64,000 bases of DNA from Bin87 sp965204395 (GCA_965204395.1 OZ241987.1:4278001-4342000), one strand, 5' to 3'. Positions 31,529 through 40,668 are shown, counted from the stretch's first letter. Notes: generated by a model from the sequence alone, not told the origin. Program-made: numbers and translations.

Positions 31529-32106
31529 TTCCGTCCCGCGAGGTCGCCCGCGCCATCAGTTACCACCGTGAGGATGCGCTGGTGGTGTCCACATCCGCCG
31601 CCTTGCGGGAGTGGCACCAGGTTTCGGAGCGCAGGGACCTGGACGTGGATCTCACGGACTGCATGGACCGGGCGCCGGCCGTTGGGTTGGGACTGTCGCT
31701 GGCGCAGCCAGGCCGGCGCATCCTGGTTCTGGACTGCGACGCCACGCTCCGCACTGATCTGGCGGGACTGGCAACGATCGGCGAGGTTGCGCCGGAAAAC
31801 CTGGTACATTTCGTCCTCGAAGACGCCGACCACACATCGACCGAAGGAATGCCCATCGCCGGTTTCGACCGGATAGATTTCGAAGGCATGGCCCGGAGCG
31901 CGGGCTACGCTCACGCCTGCCGCTTCGACAAACTTGAAGAATTGTTGATAGGGATGGAGGAGATCATGCGCCGGCCCGGTCCGGTGCTGGTCGCCGTGAA
32001 AGTGATACCCGAAGTGGAGCCGTCGCCATTCCCCGAGCGTTCCATGGCAAACGGTTGGGCTCAGGTCCGGAGTTCCTTGGCTGAAAATTCCCACGGGTCA
32101 GCCTGA
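31525..32106 (+). CDS. ComE-like paralogue with a degenerate ThDP motif
   Basis: 193 residues. It aligns with the comE product upstream over its whole length: A-x-S/N-Y-x-R-E-D-A-L-V-V, G-L-G-L-S-L-A-Q-P-G-R-R, and E-G-M-P-I-A-G in place of G-G-Q-P-I-P-G. However, the ThDP/Mg motif D-G-D-G-S reads D-C-D-A-T (70-74) and F-N-N reads L-E-D (98-100), so cofactor binding is doubtful. It may be a structural or regulatory chain of the decarboxylase, or a degraded copy that keeps an open frame. The frame is intact, and codon choice resembles its neighbours, which argues for selection. Confidence 0.7.
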   Translation: MIPSREVARAISYHREDALVVSTSAALREWHQVSERRDLDVDLTDCMDRAPAVGLGLSLAQPGRRILVLDCDATLRTDLAGLATIGEVAPENLVHFVLEDADHTSTEGMPIAGFDRIDFEGMARSAGYAHACRFDKLEELLIGMEEIMRRPGPVLVAVKVIPEVEPSPFPERSMANGWAQVRSSLAENSHGSA

Positions 32107-32237
32107 ATCGACTGGCTCTCCGACTCCCGAAACACCATCCGACGCGACCGACCTTGCGTCGTCAATCAAACCTTGGGCCGCCGTCTCTCGGCCTTGCTCA
32201 TGATCTGATTAGCCCATCTACCGGAGGTCTGGCACCA

Positions 32238-32618
32238 ATGCACCATTGGGCAGTCGGGGGCGATATTTACATCGGGTGGCCGGACCACGGCGCGGCGGAA
32301 CGGCAGTACACCATAGTTGACCTGGACCTATTCGGCAAGGTGTTCCGAGCGCGCGTGACCGACGGGCAGCGCGAGGGCGGATTCATGGTCATCTTCGACT
32401 GCCCGAACATCGTGCTGGAGCAACTGGCGGAGCAGGCCACCAACGCGCTGGGATTCAGGGTGATCGTTTCGAGCCTGCGCACCAGTATCGAGGGCGCGAT
32501 CGTGCGCAGTTTCGATTACGAGTGGTATCCCACGCCCGAATACGAAGAGCGTCCGCGGGCTCTGGCGACAACCTTAGCCGGGCTCTACAACGAGATCGCG
32601 CCGGGACAGGCCGGGTAG
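32238..32618 (+). CDS. Hypothetical protein
   Basis: 126 residues from ATG 32238, with GGAGG 11 bases upstream; the frame is open from 32154 without a better start. Not recognised. The sequence is globular, beginning H-H-W-A-V-G-G-D-I-Y-I-G-W-P-D and later V-I-F-D-C-P-N-I-V-L, with no signal peptide or membrane segment. It may be the last gene of the comDE-like block, since it lies 130 bases after the degenerate paralogue and stops just before the convergent CoxE gene. Confidence 0.5.
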   Translation: MHHWAVGGDIYIGWPDHGAAERQYTIVDLDLFGKVFRARVTDGQREGGFMVIFDCPNIVLEQLAEQATNALGFRVIVSSLRTSIEGAIVRSFDYEWYPTPEYEERPRALATTLAGLYNEIAPGQAG

Positions 32619-32619
32619 G

Positions 32620-34005
32620 TCAACCGCTGCCCGGGATGTTGGGGTGTCCCCACAGCGGATGGCGGAAAGTTGGAGCCAGGGCAGGGTTCAGATCGCGTCG
32701 CGACCGAGCCGCTACGGTGCCATCATGGGAGGCGCTCTCGTCCGCCGGGGATGCGTCGGTGGTTTCGTTCGTACGACGGCGGGCGGGCTGCAACGGCCGG
32801 CGATCCGATAGTTGGTTCAGATGCCGAGCCAATTCTTGGAGGCTGTGCAAGTTGTGGGCCGGCAGGAAGTCGTCGATATAGGGAAGGGCGGCCTGCATGC
32901 CCCTGGTCAGGGGTTCATATGTGGGCGAACCCAATAATGGGTTGAGCCAGATCAGCCGATGGCAACTGCGCTGCAGCCGCGCCATCTCCCGCGAAAGTAG
33001 GTCCGGGTTGCCCCGGTCCCAACCGTCCGAGATCACCAGCACCACCGCGCCACCCCGAAGGACCCGACGGGCCCACAGGTAGTTGAAGCTCTTGATCGCC
33101 TCGCCGATGCGGGTGCCGCCGGCCCAGTCCGGAACGGCGTGAGCCACCTGGGCGACGGCCTGATCCACGCCGCGCACCGCGAGATGACGGGTGATGCGGG
33201 TGAGCCGGGTCGCGAAAAGGAAAGCCTCCAGGTGTTGACCACTGACCGCGACGGTGTGGACGAAATGGAGCAGCATCCGGGTGTACCGTTCCATGGAGCC
33301 ACTCACGTCGCAGATAAGCACCAACGGGCGCGGCTTGGTCTTGCGCTGGCGGCGCGCCAGCTCGAGCATCTCGCCGCCGTGGGATAGGCTGCGGCGCATG
33401 GATCGGCGCAGGTCGATAGTGCTGCCGTCGCCCCAGGTGAGGCGACGGGTGCGGCGTTTTCCCAGATCCCAGGCAAGCTCGGACATCAAGACACGAGCGG
33501 CAGATACTTCGGCCGGGGTGAACTCGGCGAAATCCCGCTGGCGCAACACCTCTCGGGCACTGAAGGATCGCTGCAAATCCACGACGGGTTGCCGGTTTTC
33601 AGAGTCCTCCGAACCCTGATCGTCGGGCGGGCCGTCCGAAGTATCCTCTCGGTGCGGCATCACGCGCGGTGTGCGATAGCGTCTCTCCTCTCCCATCGAC
33701 CGCAGGTCGCGCATGCTCGTGCCGTGCGCGGGCCGTCGCCAAAAAACCTGGAAAGCCTCATCAAACAAAGCCAAATCACTTTGTTTGTGGGCCAACAGCG
33801 CACGTGCGGCCAGGCGGAAATCGTTGCGATTGCCGCCGATGGGCACATACTCCGTCGCTCGCACCAAATCGAGCATGTTGGCGGATCCAACCTCCAAGCC
33901 CAAGCGTCGCAGGACTTCGCCGAACATGAGCAGGTTCGGCAGGATCGCGCCCTCGCCGATGTCGGCGGGAGCGGTGTGCATGTTGATGTCAACGTTGGTG
34001 GTCAT
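32620..34005 (-). CDS. VWA-domain CoxE-like protein
   Basis: 461 residues. Residues about 228-400 form a von Willebrand A domain with the MIDAS motif D-V-S-G-S-M, then V-I-S-D-G-W-D further along. The N-terminal part (L-L-M-F-G-E-V-L-R-R-L-G-L, A-L-F-D-E-A-F-Q-V-F-W) is that of the CoxE family. In carboxydotrophs CoxE works with the MoxR-type ATPase CoxD in maturing the molybdenum-copper site; other CoxE-MoxR pairs act on other metalloenzymes. A MoxR gene lies 3 kb upstream on the same strand, with an MFS and an FAD gene between. The C-terminal tail is basic and probably disordered. Confidence 0.85.
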   Translation of the reverse strand: MTTNVDINMHTAPADIGEGAILPNLLMFGEVLRRLGLEVGSANMLDLVRATEYVPIGGNRNDFRLAARALLAHKQSDLALFDEAFQVFWRRPAHGTSMRDLRSMGEERRYRTPRVMPHREDTSDGPPDDQGSEDSENRQPVVDLQRSFSAREVLRQRDFAEFTPAEVSAARVLMSELAWDLGKRRTRRLTWGDGSTIDLRRSMRRSLSHGGEMLELARRQRKTKPRPLVLICDVSGSMERYTRMLLHFVHTVAVSGQHLEAFLFATRLTRITRHLAVRGVDQAVAQVAHAVPDWAGGTRIGEAIKSFNYLWARRVLRGGAVVLVISDGWDRGNPDLLSREMARLQRSCHRLIWLNPLLGSPTYEPLTRGMQAALPYIDDFLPAHNLHSLQELARHLNQLSDRRPLQPARRRTNETTDASPADESASHDGTVAARSRRDLNPALAPTFRHPLWGHPNIPGSG

Positions 34006-34077
34006 CGGGTCAACTGGAATACGGTCAGAGGCGATTTCTTCTCTTCGGGGCAGCGGGTTGACGACGCCGGAATACTA

Positions 34078-35292
34078 TCACACGAGCCGACCTTGGAATC
34101 GCGGTGGGAGCGCGGCCGCCGCCAGGACCGCCATGCCGGTCAATCCTCCAACGACGAGAACTCCGGTTACCAACGAACCCGTAGTCTCGGCCAACGCGCC
34201 GGCGAGTACCGGACCGCCGCCAAATCCGATAGCGCCGAAAGTTTGCACCAGCCCGGCGACTACGGATACCTCGCGGGTCCGGATGTTCCTGAACTCGAAG
34301 GGTAGTATCTCCATCGCCGGGACGAACGCCCACGCCAGTCCCATGCCAGTAAGGGCCACCGCGACCAAGATTTCGTTCCCAGACATCAACGCGCCCAAGG
34401 TGGACGCCAAGTTGAGCGAAGCCGGCAACATGACCATCAAACGACGGTTGGAGATGTGATTGAAAATCCAGCTCCCAAGCATTCCACCGGGGATCAGGAC
34501 GTAGTACAAAAACCCGAACAACAGGCTGCCGGCGGATATGGCGACTCCCCGTTCGGTTTCCAAAATGATGGGCAAGAATGTGAGGACCGTAGTCCAGGAC
34601 GCCGAGAGGCAGAGCATCACCACGCCAAGCAGCCAGGCGTGCGGGTAGCGGATGAGGGCACTGAGCAATGATGTGGTTTGGGCCACCGATTCGCTGTTTT
34701 GGTCGATCTCAGCGAGCGAGTCGCGGGCAGTGGAGTCGGCAGTTTCCTCTAGGCTTGGCGGAGCTTTCCGGGTCAAGCCGGCCCAAAGCAGGAAATGACC
34801 GGCCATCAGAGCAGCCTGCAGGAAGTAGGCCAAGCGCCAGCTGTTCAGGACGACGATGATCACGGGGCTGAAGGTTAGCGCAGCGGCCATGAAGGTCGAG
34901 TGCAGGGAAAGTCCTACGGCAGTGACGTTCGAGTACTGGCGTGGCGCGACCCACCAACGCAACAGCAAGGGTCGGGCGGGAGTCATACCTGCCTGGGTGA
35001 GCACCATCAGAAAACGCGACGCCAACAGGGTCCAAAAGCCGCCGGCCAAACCCTGGGTGAACAGGAAAGGTGTCATCAGCGCCAAACCCACAAGCACCCG
35101 CCGATTGGGGTTGAACCTAGCCAACAGGACGCTGAAGGGGACGAGGCAAACGGCCGAGGTGCCCCAGGCCACCGCCTGCAGCACGCCGATTTGAAGATAG
35201 CTCAGGCCCAGGTCTTCCTTGAGGAAGGGCAGGAACAGGCCAAACCCGAAGGACGCCAGCACAACGGTGCTGTAGTGCAGACGGTTCAGCAT
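34078..35292 (-). CDS. MFS transporter
   Basis: 404 residues from ATG 35292; 12 hydrophobic segments can be counted. The G-x-x-x-D/R-R-x-G/P loop between helices 2 and 3 is visible as L-L-A-R-F-N-P-N-R-R. The frame opens up to 35421, but the extra residues are charged, and the ATG here puts the first helix at the N-terminus. Neither start has a good ribosome-binding site. The substrate is unknown; organic anions are common for this branch. It lies between an FAD oxidoreductase and the CoxE gene on the minus strand. Confidence 0.8.
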   Translation of the reverse strand: MLNRLHYSTVVLASFGFGLFLPFLKEDLGLSYLQIGVLQAVAWGTSAVCLVPFSVLLARFNPNRRVLVGLALMTPFLFTQGLAGGFWTLLASRFLMVLTQAGMTPARPLLLRWWVAPRQYSNVTAVGLSLHSTFMAAALTFSPVIIVVLNSWRLAYFLQAALMAGHFLLWAGLTRKAPPSLEETADSTARDSLAEIDQNSESVAQTTSLLSALIRYPHAWLLGVVMLCLSASWTTVLTFLPIILETERGVAISAGSLLFGFLYYVLIPGGMLGSWIFNHISNRRLMVMLPASLNLASTLGALMSGNEILVAVALTGMGLAWAFVPAMEILPFEFRNIRTREVSVVAGLVQTFGAIGFGGGPVLAGALAETTGSLVTGVLVVGGLTGMAVLAAAALPPRFQGRLV

Positions 35293-35359
35293 GAGAACCG
35301 TCCAGCCCCGCAGGGAGGTTCTTTCGGGAATACCGCCCCGCGGTGAATCCAAACGGGGA

Positions 35360-36544
35360 TTACCGGTGTCCGGCTCTCGGATGCGCCATGTGCGCGATCT
35401 GGTCCTCGGAGAGCGTCGCAAATCGCCCGGGTCGGTAGGGTTCCAGGACGGCGTCGGCGCGCACGTTTTCGCAGATTTCCAGAGCCGCCAACTGGCTCAA
35501 TACCGGCGCTAGGGTAACCCCGCTGTGGGTCAGCGCGACGTACAAATTCGGGGTTTCGTCGGTGTAACCCATGGTGGGGTAGCCATCCACCGGCATTGGG
35601 CGCCAGCCCACCGGCACCGGGATGGCCTCTGCATCGGCGAGGCCGGGCAGATAGCAGGCAGCGCGCGCCAGCAGTTCGTTGGCGTGCTCCTGACTGTCGT
35701 CCTCCGCGAGGCTCTCCTGGTCGCCCTCGCCGATCATGAAACTGCCGTCCGCGCATTGGCGCAGGTGAATTTCGCGGCGGCCGTCGCCCAGCGGCGGGGC
35801 GTAGACCACGGGGACGTGCTCCAGGAGAGGCGGCAGAGGCGTGGTTCGCAATACCACGCCCGGACTCTGGGCTTGGGGGATTTTCACGCTGGCCTTAGCT
35901 GCCAACGCGGTGGTATCGATGCCGGCGGCCAACACCACCGTATCGACTTCGATTTCGTGAGCATCGGTTTGGACAGCGCGAATTCTCCCGGAGGAATCGC
36001 GGTCGAAATCAACGACGTCGACGCCGGTGAGCACGGATGCTTCCATATTGTTCAGACGCCTGACGCAAGCGTCGACGGCCATCTGGGGTTCGACCTGACC
36101 TTCGTTCTCGCTGTATTCGGCAGCCAGAACGGGACCGATTTCCAAGGCAGGTTCGAGTTCGGCCAACTCTTGCGCCGACACCAGGCGGCTGGGATATCCC
36201 CACGACTGTAGTTGAGAGACACGCGCTTTCAACTGTTCCGCAGGCCCGGGATCAGTTTCCCACGATATCTTGCCGCCCCAGCGCAAACCGACTTCGTCAC
36301 CCAAGGCGGCAGAAAAACGAGTCCACATTTCCAGCGAACGGCGGTTCAGGTTATGGTAAGCGATGGGTTCCTTGGCGCCCGCGTTGACCCAGGCAAAACT
36401 GTGGCTCGATGCTCCGCTGCCCGGCTGCGCCTTGTCGATCAGAGTTACGCGCAGACCTCGCGACGCGATGCGCCAGGCGATGGTTGCGCCCACAATTCCG
36501 GCGCCGATGACGGCCACATGTTGAGCGTTTTCCCTAGCGGCCAT
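35360..36544 (-). CDS. FAD-dependent oxidoreductase, DAO family
   Basis: 394 residues. V-A-V-I-G-A-G-I-V-G-A-T-I-A-W is the FAD loop, with Asp ending strand 2 (T-L-I-D-K-A). The C-terminal G-W-R-P-M-P-V-D-G-Y-P-T-M-G-Y and S-G-V-T-L-A-P blocks fit glycine/D-amino-acid oxidases and dimethylglycine-type enzymes. The N-terminal G-A-S-S-H-S-F-A-W-V-N-A-G insert is typical of the YgaF/DadA-like branch. The start overlaps the previous gene's stop by 11 bases. The substrate is not assignable. Confidence 0.85.
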   Translation of the reverse strand: MAARENAQHVAVIGAGIVGATIAWRIASRGLRVTLIDKAQPGSGASSHSFAWVNAGAKEPIAYHNLNRRSLEMWTRFSAALGDEVGLRWGGKISWETDPGPAEQLKARVSQLQSWGYPSRLVSAQELAELEPALEIGPVLAAEYSENEGQVEPQMAVDACVRRLNNMEASVLTGVDVVDFDRDSSGRIRAVQTDAHEIEVDTVVLAAGIDTTALAAKASVKIPQAQSPGVVLRTTPLPPLLEHVPVVYAPPLGDGRREIHLRQCADGSFMIGEGDQESLAEDDSQEHANELLARAACYLPGLADAEAIPVPVGWRPMPVDGYPTMGYTDETPNLYVALTHSGVTLAPVLSQLAALEICENVRADAVLEPYRPGRFATLSEDQIAHMAHPRAGHR

Positions 36545-37076
36545 TTAGTTCACCATCTACGTCGTCGTCGAAGTCTGACACCCCCAGTCGGGCAGCCAAC
36601 TCTTCGAAATCGATGTCGTCAAGGTCCAAGTCGTCGATATCATCCAGATCCAAAGCGTCGCCCAGCAAATGAGCGGAGAGCATGTTAATAACGCTCAAAG
36701 CGCCGGCCGCTGTGTCGGCATCCAGTTCGCCAGAAATCACACCCCTGAGCAGCGGCCGAGTCGCGACAGAGTTCAGCATTGCAACGCCCACGATGACATC
36801 CTGCTCTGGCGCGTCATCCGACGACAGGGTGGAAATCGCGACCATGGCCATCATCGCATCCTCGTCGCCATCGTCGGCCATATCGGATATGGCGAGGGCG
36901 ATCCGCTCCGGAGCGTCGACGATCGCGATCTCGTCAGTGTTGTTGGTAAGGCAGGCGAAATAGAGCATCAGGAGTTCGGACACGCTGCGATTCGATCCGG
37001 ACAGCGCTTCCTCCACCATATCAGCGTCCAAGGGCACCAACATGCTCATGTCCATATCGTCAAAAAACTGAGTCAT
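36534..37076 (-). CDS. Acidic hypothetical protein between MoxR and an FAD oxidoreductase
   Basis: 180 residues, not recognised. It is strongly acidic: many D and E in the first 30 residues, and a D-D-I-D-D-L-D-L-D-D-I-D repeat near the C-terminus just before E-E-L-A-A-R-L-G-V. The middle consists of helices with Ala, Met and Val, resembling a helical repeat. The Asp repeat could mimic nucleic acid or bind calcium, but this is speculation. The gene starts 51 bases after MoxR and overlaps the next gene by 11 bases, so it belongs to the same transcript. Confidence 0.6.
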   Translation of the reverse strand: MTQFFDDMDMSMLVPLDADMVEEALSGSNRSVSELLMLYFACLTNNTDEIAIVDAPERIALAISDMADDGDEDAMMAMVAISTLSSDDAPEQDVIVGVAMLNSVATRPLLRGVISGELDADTAAGALSVINMLSAHLLGDALDLDDIDDLDLDDIDFEELAARLGVSDFDDDVDGELNGR

Positions 37077-37127
37077 GCTGACTTCCTCACACTTGTGTTG
37101 CCTGGACTTCGCAGGGTCGGATCTAAC

Positions 37128-38093
37128 CTACCCACGGCGGCCACCCCGTCGGGGGCCGCGATTCTGGGATCGCTCCAGCAACGCGCGTACGGGCTCGCCA
37201 CGCACGGCTTCGATATCGTCCTGGTACTTGAGCATGATGCCCAGAGTGTCGTCGATGACCTCAGGCTCCAGTTCACGCATGTTCAACGCCATCAAGGCAG
37301 AGGTCCAGTCGAGGGTTTCGGACACGCCCGGGATCTTGTAAAGCTCAGTGTCCCGCAGTTCCTGGATGAATGATGTGACCTGCTGGGCCAACTGCCTGGG
37401 GGCGTCGGGCAGGCGAGCGGAGACGATCTGCAATTCCTTCTGGTAGTCAGGATAGTCGACCCAGTAGTAAAGGCACCGGCGCTTGAGAGCGTCGTGGACT
37501 TCGCGCGTGCGGTTAGAGGTGATAACTACCACAGGTGGGTACGTTGCTCCGAACGTGCCGAGTTCGGGAATGGTTATCTGGTAATCGGCGAGAAGTTCCA
37601 ACAGGAAGCCCTCGAACTCCTCATCGGCCCGGTCCAATTCGTCGATCAGCAGGACGGGCGCACGGTCTCGAGACTCATCGATAGCTTCCAATAGGGGGCG
37701 TTTAATCAGGAATTGCGGGTCAAACAGATCTAGATCGGCTTCAGCCGATCTATCACCTTCCCGGCGGGCTTCCATCAGGCGAATTTCCAGGAGTTGCCGA
37801 GTGTGATTCCACTCGTAAACGGCGTGGTTGACATCCAGTCCCTCGTAGCACTGCAGTCGGATCAGGTCGGTATGGAGGCCGGCGGCCAGTGCGCGAGCGA
37901 TTTCGGTCTTGCCGACGCCAGCCTCTCCCTCCAGGAACAGCGGCCGCTGCAGTTTCAGAGCCAGAAAAATCGCGATGGCCATGCCTCGGTCGGTGATGTA
38001 AGCCTGGTCGCGCAATAACCCCTGTACATCCTCGATGGAGGTGGGCATAGCAACGGGGGGCGTTGTGGTTGAATCAATTGGAACAGCAGTCAA
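37128..38093 (-). CDS. MoxR-family AAA+ ATPase
   Basis: 321 residues. Walker A G-E-A-G-V-G-K-T, Walker B V-L-L-I-D-E-L-D-R-A-D, and a sensor region V-V-V-I-T-S-N-R-T-R are visible, with an L-F-L-E-G-E start typical of MoxR/CoxD. Such ATPases pair with VWA proteins to insert metals or activate enzymes. A CoxE-like VWA gene lies further down the same strand (32620-34005), so the two probably work together. The protein ends with a Gly/Arg-rich tail. It lacks any signal peptide. Confidence 0.88.
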   Translation of the reverse strand: MTAVPIDSTTTPPVAMPTSIEDVQGLLRDQAYITDRGMAIAIFLALKLQRPLFLEGEAGVGKTEIARALAAGLHTDLIRLQCYEGLDVNHAVYEWNHTRQLLEIRLMEARREGDRSAEADLDLFDPQFLIKRPLLEAIDESRDRAPVLLIDELDRADEEFEGFLLELLADYQITIPELGTFGATYPPVVVITSNRTREVHDALKRRCLYYWVDYPDYQKELQIVSARLPDAPRQLAQQVTSFIQELRDTELYKIPGVSETLDWTSALMALNMRELEPEVIDDTLGIMLKYQDDIEAVRGEPVRALLERSQNRGPRRGGRRG

Positions 38094-38153
38094 CTGGAAA
38101 CTCCGCCGGCGGTTATCAGGGAATCATTCTATCTTATCTCTTGCAGCGAACCC

Positions 38154-38792
38154 TTAGGCCAACCAATGCTCAGCAAATTCTCGGATGCACACACGCAGCG
38201 TGTCCCAGTGGTCGCCCAAACTGGTTCGTTGCGCCTGGGTCAGTCGGTCGTAAGTACGGTTGAATTCGGGGAAGCGCCAGAGAGGAAAGACCCAAAACCC
38301 GTCCCCGCTGGTCGCATCGCCAGCATCAGCAAGGTCATCCACTATATATCCGGTGGCGCCGCGGGCTTCCCACGATGCGATGGTGCGCCCACCTTCAGCG
38401 ATGGCAAGCCCTTCCACGAAGGCTGCCTGACGGTCGGCTCCGGTGTACGGCTCAAGCAGAGCCAACAATCGACGCTGGCGTTCGGCGTCATCCGCGGCCG
38501 GGCCGGCGAAACGCCTGGTGTAGCGGCTCTCCCAATTCGCCCCTAACGCCGGCACCAACAACCCACCGTCGCTGGCAATAGCGGCAGTCCCCGCCGCCTG
38601 GGACCACGTTTCCGCTTTGGCTTCCGCTATGGCCTGGTGCGTGTCGCCCGACTCATCAGGCGAGGCCGAAACCCCAATTTCAGCGGGCGTTATCGGATTG
38701 ACGGGCAGACCGTCCAATAGCCAATTCAGCATCCGTTGCTTGTCGGCGTTGCCGGTGGCAAGCAGGACTGGACGGGGTGGGCGCGATCCCAT
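38154..38792 (-). CDS. Non-canonical purine NTP pyrophosphatase-like (Ham1/RdgB) protein
   Basis: 212 residues. L-A-T-G-N-A-D-K-Q at the N-terminus and A-S-D-G-G-L-L-V-P-A-L-G are the Ham1 nucleotide-binding and catalytic segments, though S-D-G-G-L replaces the commoner D-D-S-G-L, so the active site is of a divergent type. RdgB-type enzymes remove inosine and xanthosine triphosphates from the pool. The ATG at 38792 overlaps the stop of the DUF6941-type gene (TGATG), so it is preferred over a TTG one codon earlier. The MoxR gene follows. Confidence 0.72.
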   Translation of the reverse strand: MGSRPPRPVLLATGNADKQRMLNWLLDGLPVNPITPAEIGVSASPDESGDTHQAIAEAKAETWSQAAGTAAIASDGGLLVPALGANWESRYTRRFAGPAADDAERQRRLLALLEPYTGADRQAAFVEGLAIAEGGRTIASWEARGATGYIVDDLADAGDATSGDGFWVFPLWRFPEFNRTYDRLTQAQRTSLGDHWDTLRVCIREFAEHWLA

Positions 38793-39190
38793 CAACCAGA
38801 TCGGAGGCTAACGTTGAGGGGCAGGCGGGCCATTTCGTTGCCATCGATTACGACATGGAAGGCGTGGGGTCCCGCCGACTTGAAAGTGACGCTGTTGACT
38901 TCCACGATGATGCGAGCCTTGGAATCGACGACACCGCGGCGCGGCGAAAAGGTGATTCCCTGCTCGATAGGCGCAATGGTGTCCTGGGCGTCAGGGTCGA
39001 GCAGACGGATTCCCATCCGCTTGTCTCCGGATTCAACGGACGAATAACGCACCACGCAGACGATGATGAACCGCGGATGGGTCAGCGGAAGGGATTCACC
39101 CTGCACGCTGTCAATGCCGATACCCAAGGCATGAAGTTTGCCCCGATCATCGGTGGCGGAATCGCAGAGGAATGCGAGTTCGGTGTTCAC
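38792..39190 (-). CDS. DUF6941-like hypothetical protein
   Basis: 132 residues. The start N-T-E-L-A-F-L-C-D-S-A-T-D-D-R-G-K-L-H-A-L-G and a later H-V-V-I-D-G-N-E-M-A-R-L-P-L resemble a widespread group of small unknown proteins (DUF6941-type), recalled from the pattern, not searched. Mostly beta strands, cytoplasmic. Its stop overlaps the start of the RdgB-like gene by one base. Function unknown. Confidence 0.6.
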   Translation of the reverse strand: MNTELAFLCDSATDDRGKLHALGIGIDSVQGESLPLTHPRFIIVCVVRYSSVESGDKRMGIRLLDPDAQDTIAPIEQGITFSPRRGVVDSKARIIVEVNSVTFKSAGPHAFHVVIDGNEMARLPLNVSLRSG

Positions 39191-39205
39191 CGCTAAGCGC
39201 CTACG

Positions 39206-40630
39206 TCAGTTGCCGTCGCCGCCCGCAACGTTGCCAAATGCAACGCCGGTGGCGGCCGCAGCGGGCGGAGCCACCGCCGGGGCGGCGCCGACGGACGGCG
39301 TCCGGGCTTCCGGTGGCAATTGGTCTTCCCAATCGGGGATCAATTGCCGTTTGGTGCTCTCCAGGGTCAGGATGATGACGACCCCAAGGCTGCTGAATAT
39401 CATGGAGAGGATGAAAGCAGGAATATATCCCCAGAACTGGATAATGATTCCGGCCACGAGCGTGGAGATGAAGTGGCCCATCATGGCACCGGATATCTGG
39501 AAACCGTAAACCGTAGCCACCGGTCCCGTGCCAAAGTATTGCCGGTTCACCACCGGATAGGCCGACATTTCGCCGCCAAACCCCAGACCAAACACGCAGG
39601 CAAACAGGTAAAAGGCCCAAGCGTTTCCGGCGAGATATTCTCCGGCGATAAGCAAGATGACCACCGCTCCGGCCTGGATGCCCAGCGCGATCGACATGAT
39701 CAGCTTGCCGCCCACGCGCTCGGTGATTATGGGAACCAAGAAACGTCCGGCGATGCTGAATACGTTGATCAGCGTCAAAATCACCGCTGCGGTGGTGAAT
39801 TCGATGCCCCGGGTAACGGCGAAGTCCACCACGAAAATCAGGACTATGCCGTGGCCCGCGCAGCCCAAACCATGGATCACCGGCAGGTTCCAGAACGCCC
39901 GCGTGTGCTTCATCTGGCGCTGGAAAACCCTTAGGCGCAGCCTGGACGCGTCGGGTGTGAAGGTAACCGGCGGCGGATCGTTGGACGACGCGCCGTAGGC
40001 CATCAAACCTTTTTCCGCAGGTTGGTTGCGGAAGAACGGCATCAGCCCGAGGGTGAGCGCTCCGCCGACCAAACCAATCGAGACGAAGGTGGTCTCCCAA
40101 CCAAATTTCACCAGCAGGAGAGAATATACCGGGGCCAGCGCAGCCGCGCCGACACCCCCGGCCGCCCACATCAACCCGATGCCGAGACCGAGTCGCCGCT
40201 TGAACCAAGGGTTGACCGCCGCCATCAGCGGCACCATGGCGATGGACGAGGTGAGAGCGAGCATCACGCTGTACACCAGGAAGAATTGCCAGACCTGGGT
40301 GATAAACCCGATCAACACCATGCTCACGCCGAACAGCACGCCACCGGCCAACAGCAACTTGCGCGCGCCCAATATGTCGCCGAACCGTCCGCTGAACGGT
40401 GAGGTCAACGAACCTATTAGGTAGTAGCCCGCCAAAGCGAACCCGATAACGGCAGGGGACCAACCGAACCGGCCGCCTTCCTCCAGCGGCATACGCAGTT
40501 CGGGCACCATGATTCCGGCCGACATAGATATCGATTGGCCAAATATCTGCACTACCGAAAGAATGCCGATAATCACCCAGGCGTAATGAAAGCGTCCAGT
40601 CGGCCGGGCGGAGGATGAATCGTTTGACAT
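39206..40630 (-). CDS. MFS transporter, monocarboxylate/oxalate-formate type
   Basis: 474 residues with 12 hydrophobic segments in two halves joined by a charged loop (about residues 200-240). The G-R-F-G-D-I-L-G-A-R-K loop between helices 2 and 3 is the MFS signature. The W-V-I-I-G-I-L start and the G-x-x-G-x-G in helix 4-5 recall the OFA and monocarboxylate porter groups, which carry lactate, pyruvate, oxalate or formate; assignment is tentative. The C-terminal tail is Ala/Pro-rich. It is followed at 16 bases by the DUF6941 gene. Confidence 0.82.
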   Translation of the reverse strand: MSNDSSSARPTGRFHYAWVIIGILSVVQIFGQSISMSAGIMVPELRMPLEEGGRFGWSPAVIGFALAGYYLIGSLTSPFSGRFGDILGARKLLLAGGVLFGVSMVLIGFITQVWQFFLVYSVMLALTSSIAMVPLMAAVNPWFKRRLGLGIGLMWAAGGVGAAALAPVYSLLLVKFGWETTFVSIGLVGGALTLGLMPFFRNQPAEKGLMAYGASSNDPPPVTFTPDASRLRLRVFQRQMKHTRAFWNLPVIHGLGCAGHGIVLIFVVDFAVTRGIEFTTAAVILTLINVFSIAGRFLVPIITERVGGKLIMSIALGIQAGAVVILLIAGEYLAGNAWAFYLFACVFGLGFGGEMSAYPVVNRQYFGTGPVATVYGFQISGAMMGHFISTLVAGIIIQFWGYIPAFILSMIFSSLGVVIILTLESTKRQLIPDWEDQLPPEARTPSVGAAPAVAPPAAAATGVAFGNVAGGDGN

Positions 40631-40668
40631 TTAGGGAATCGCCTCGCGACGGATTCGTTCAACAACGT

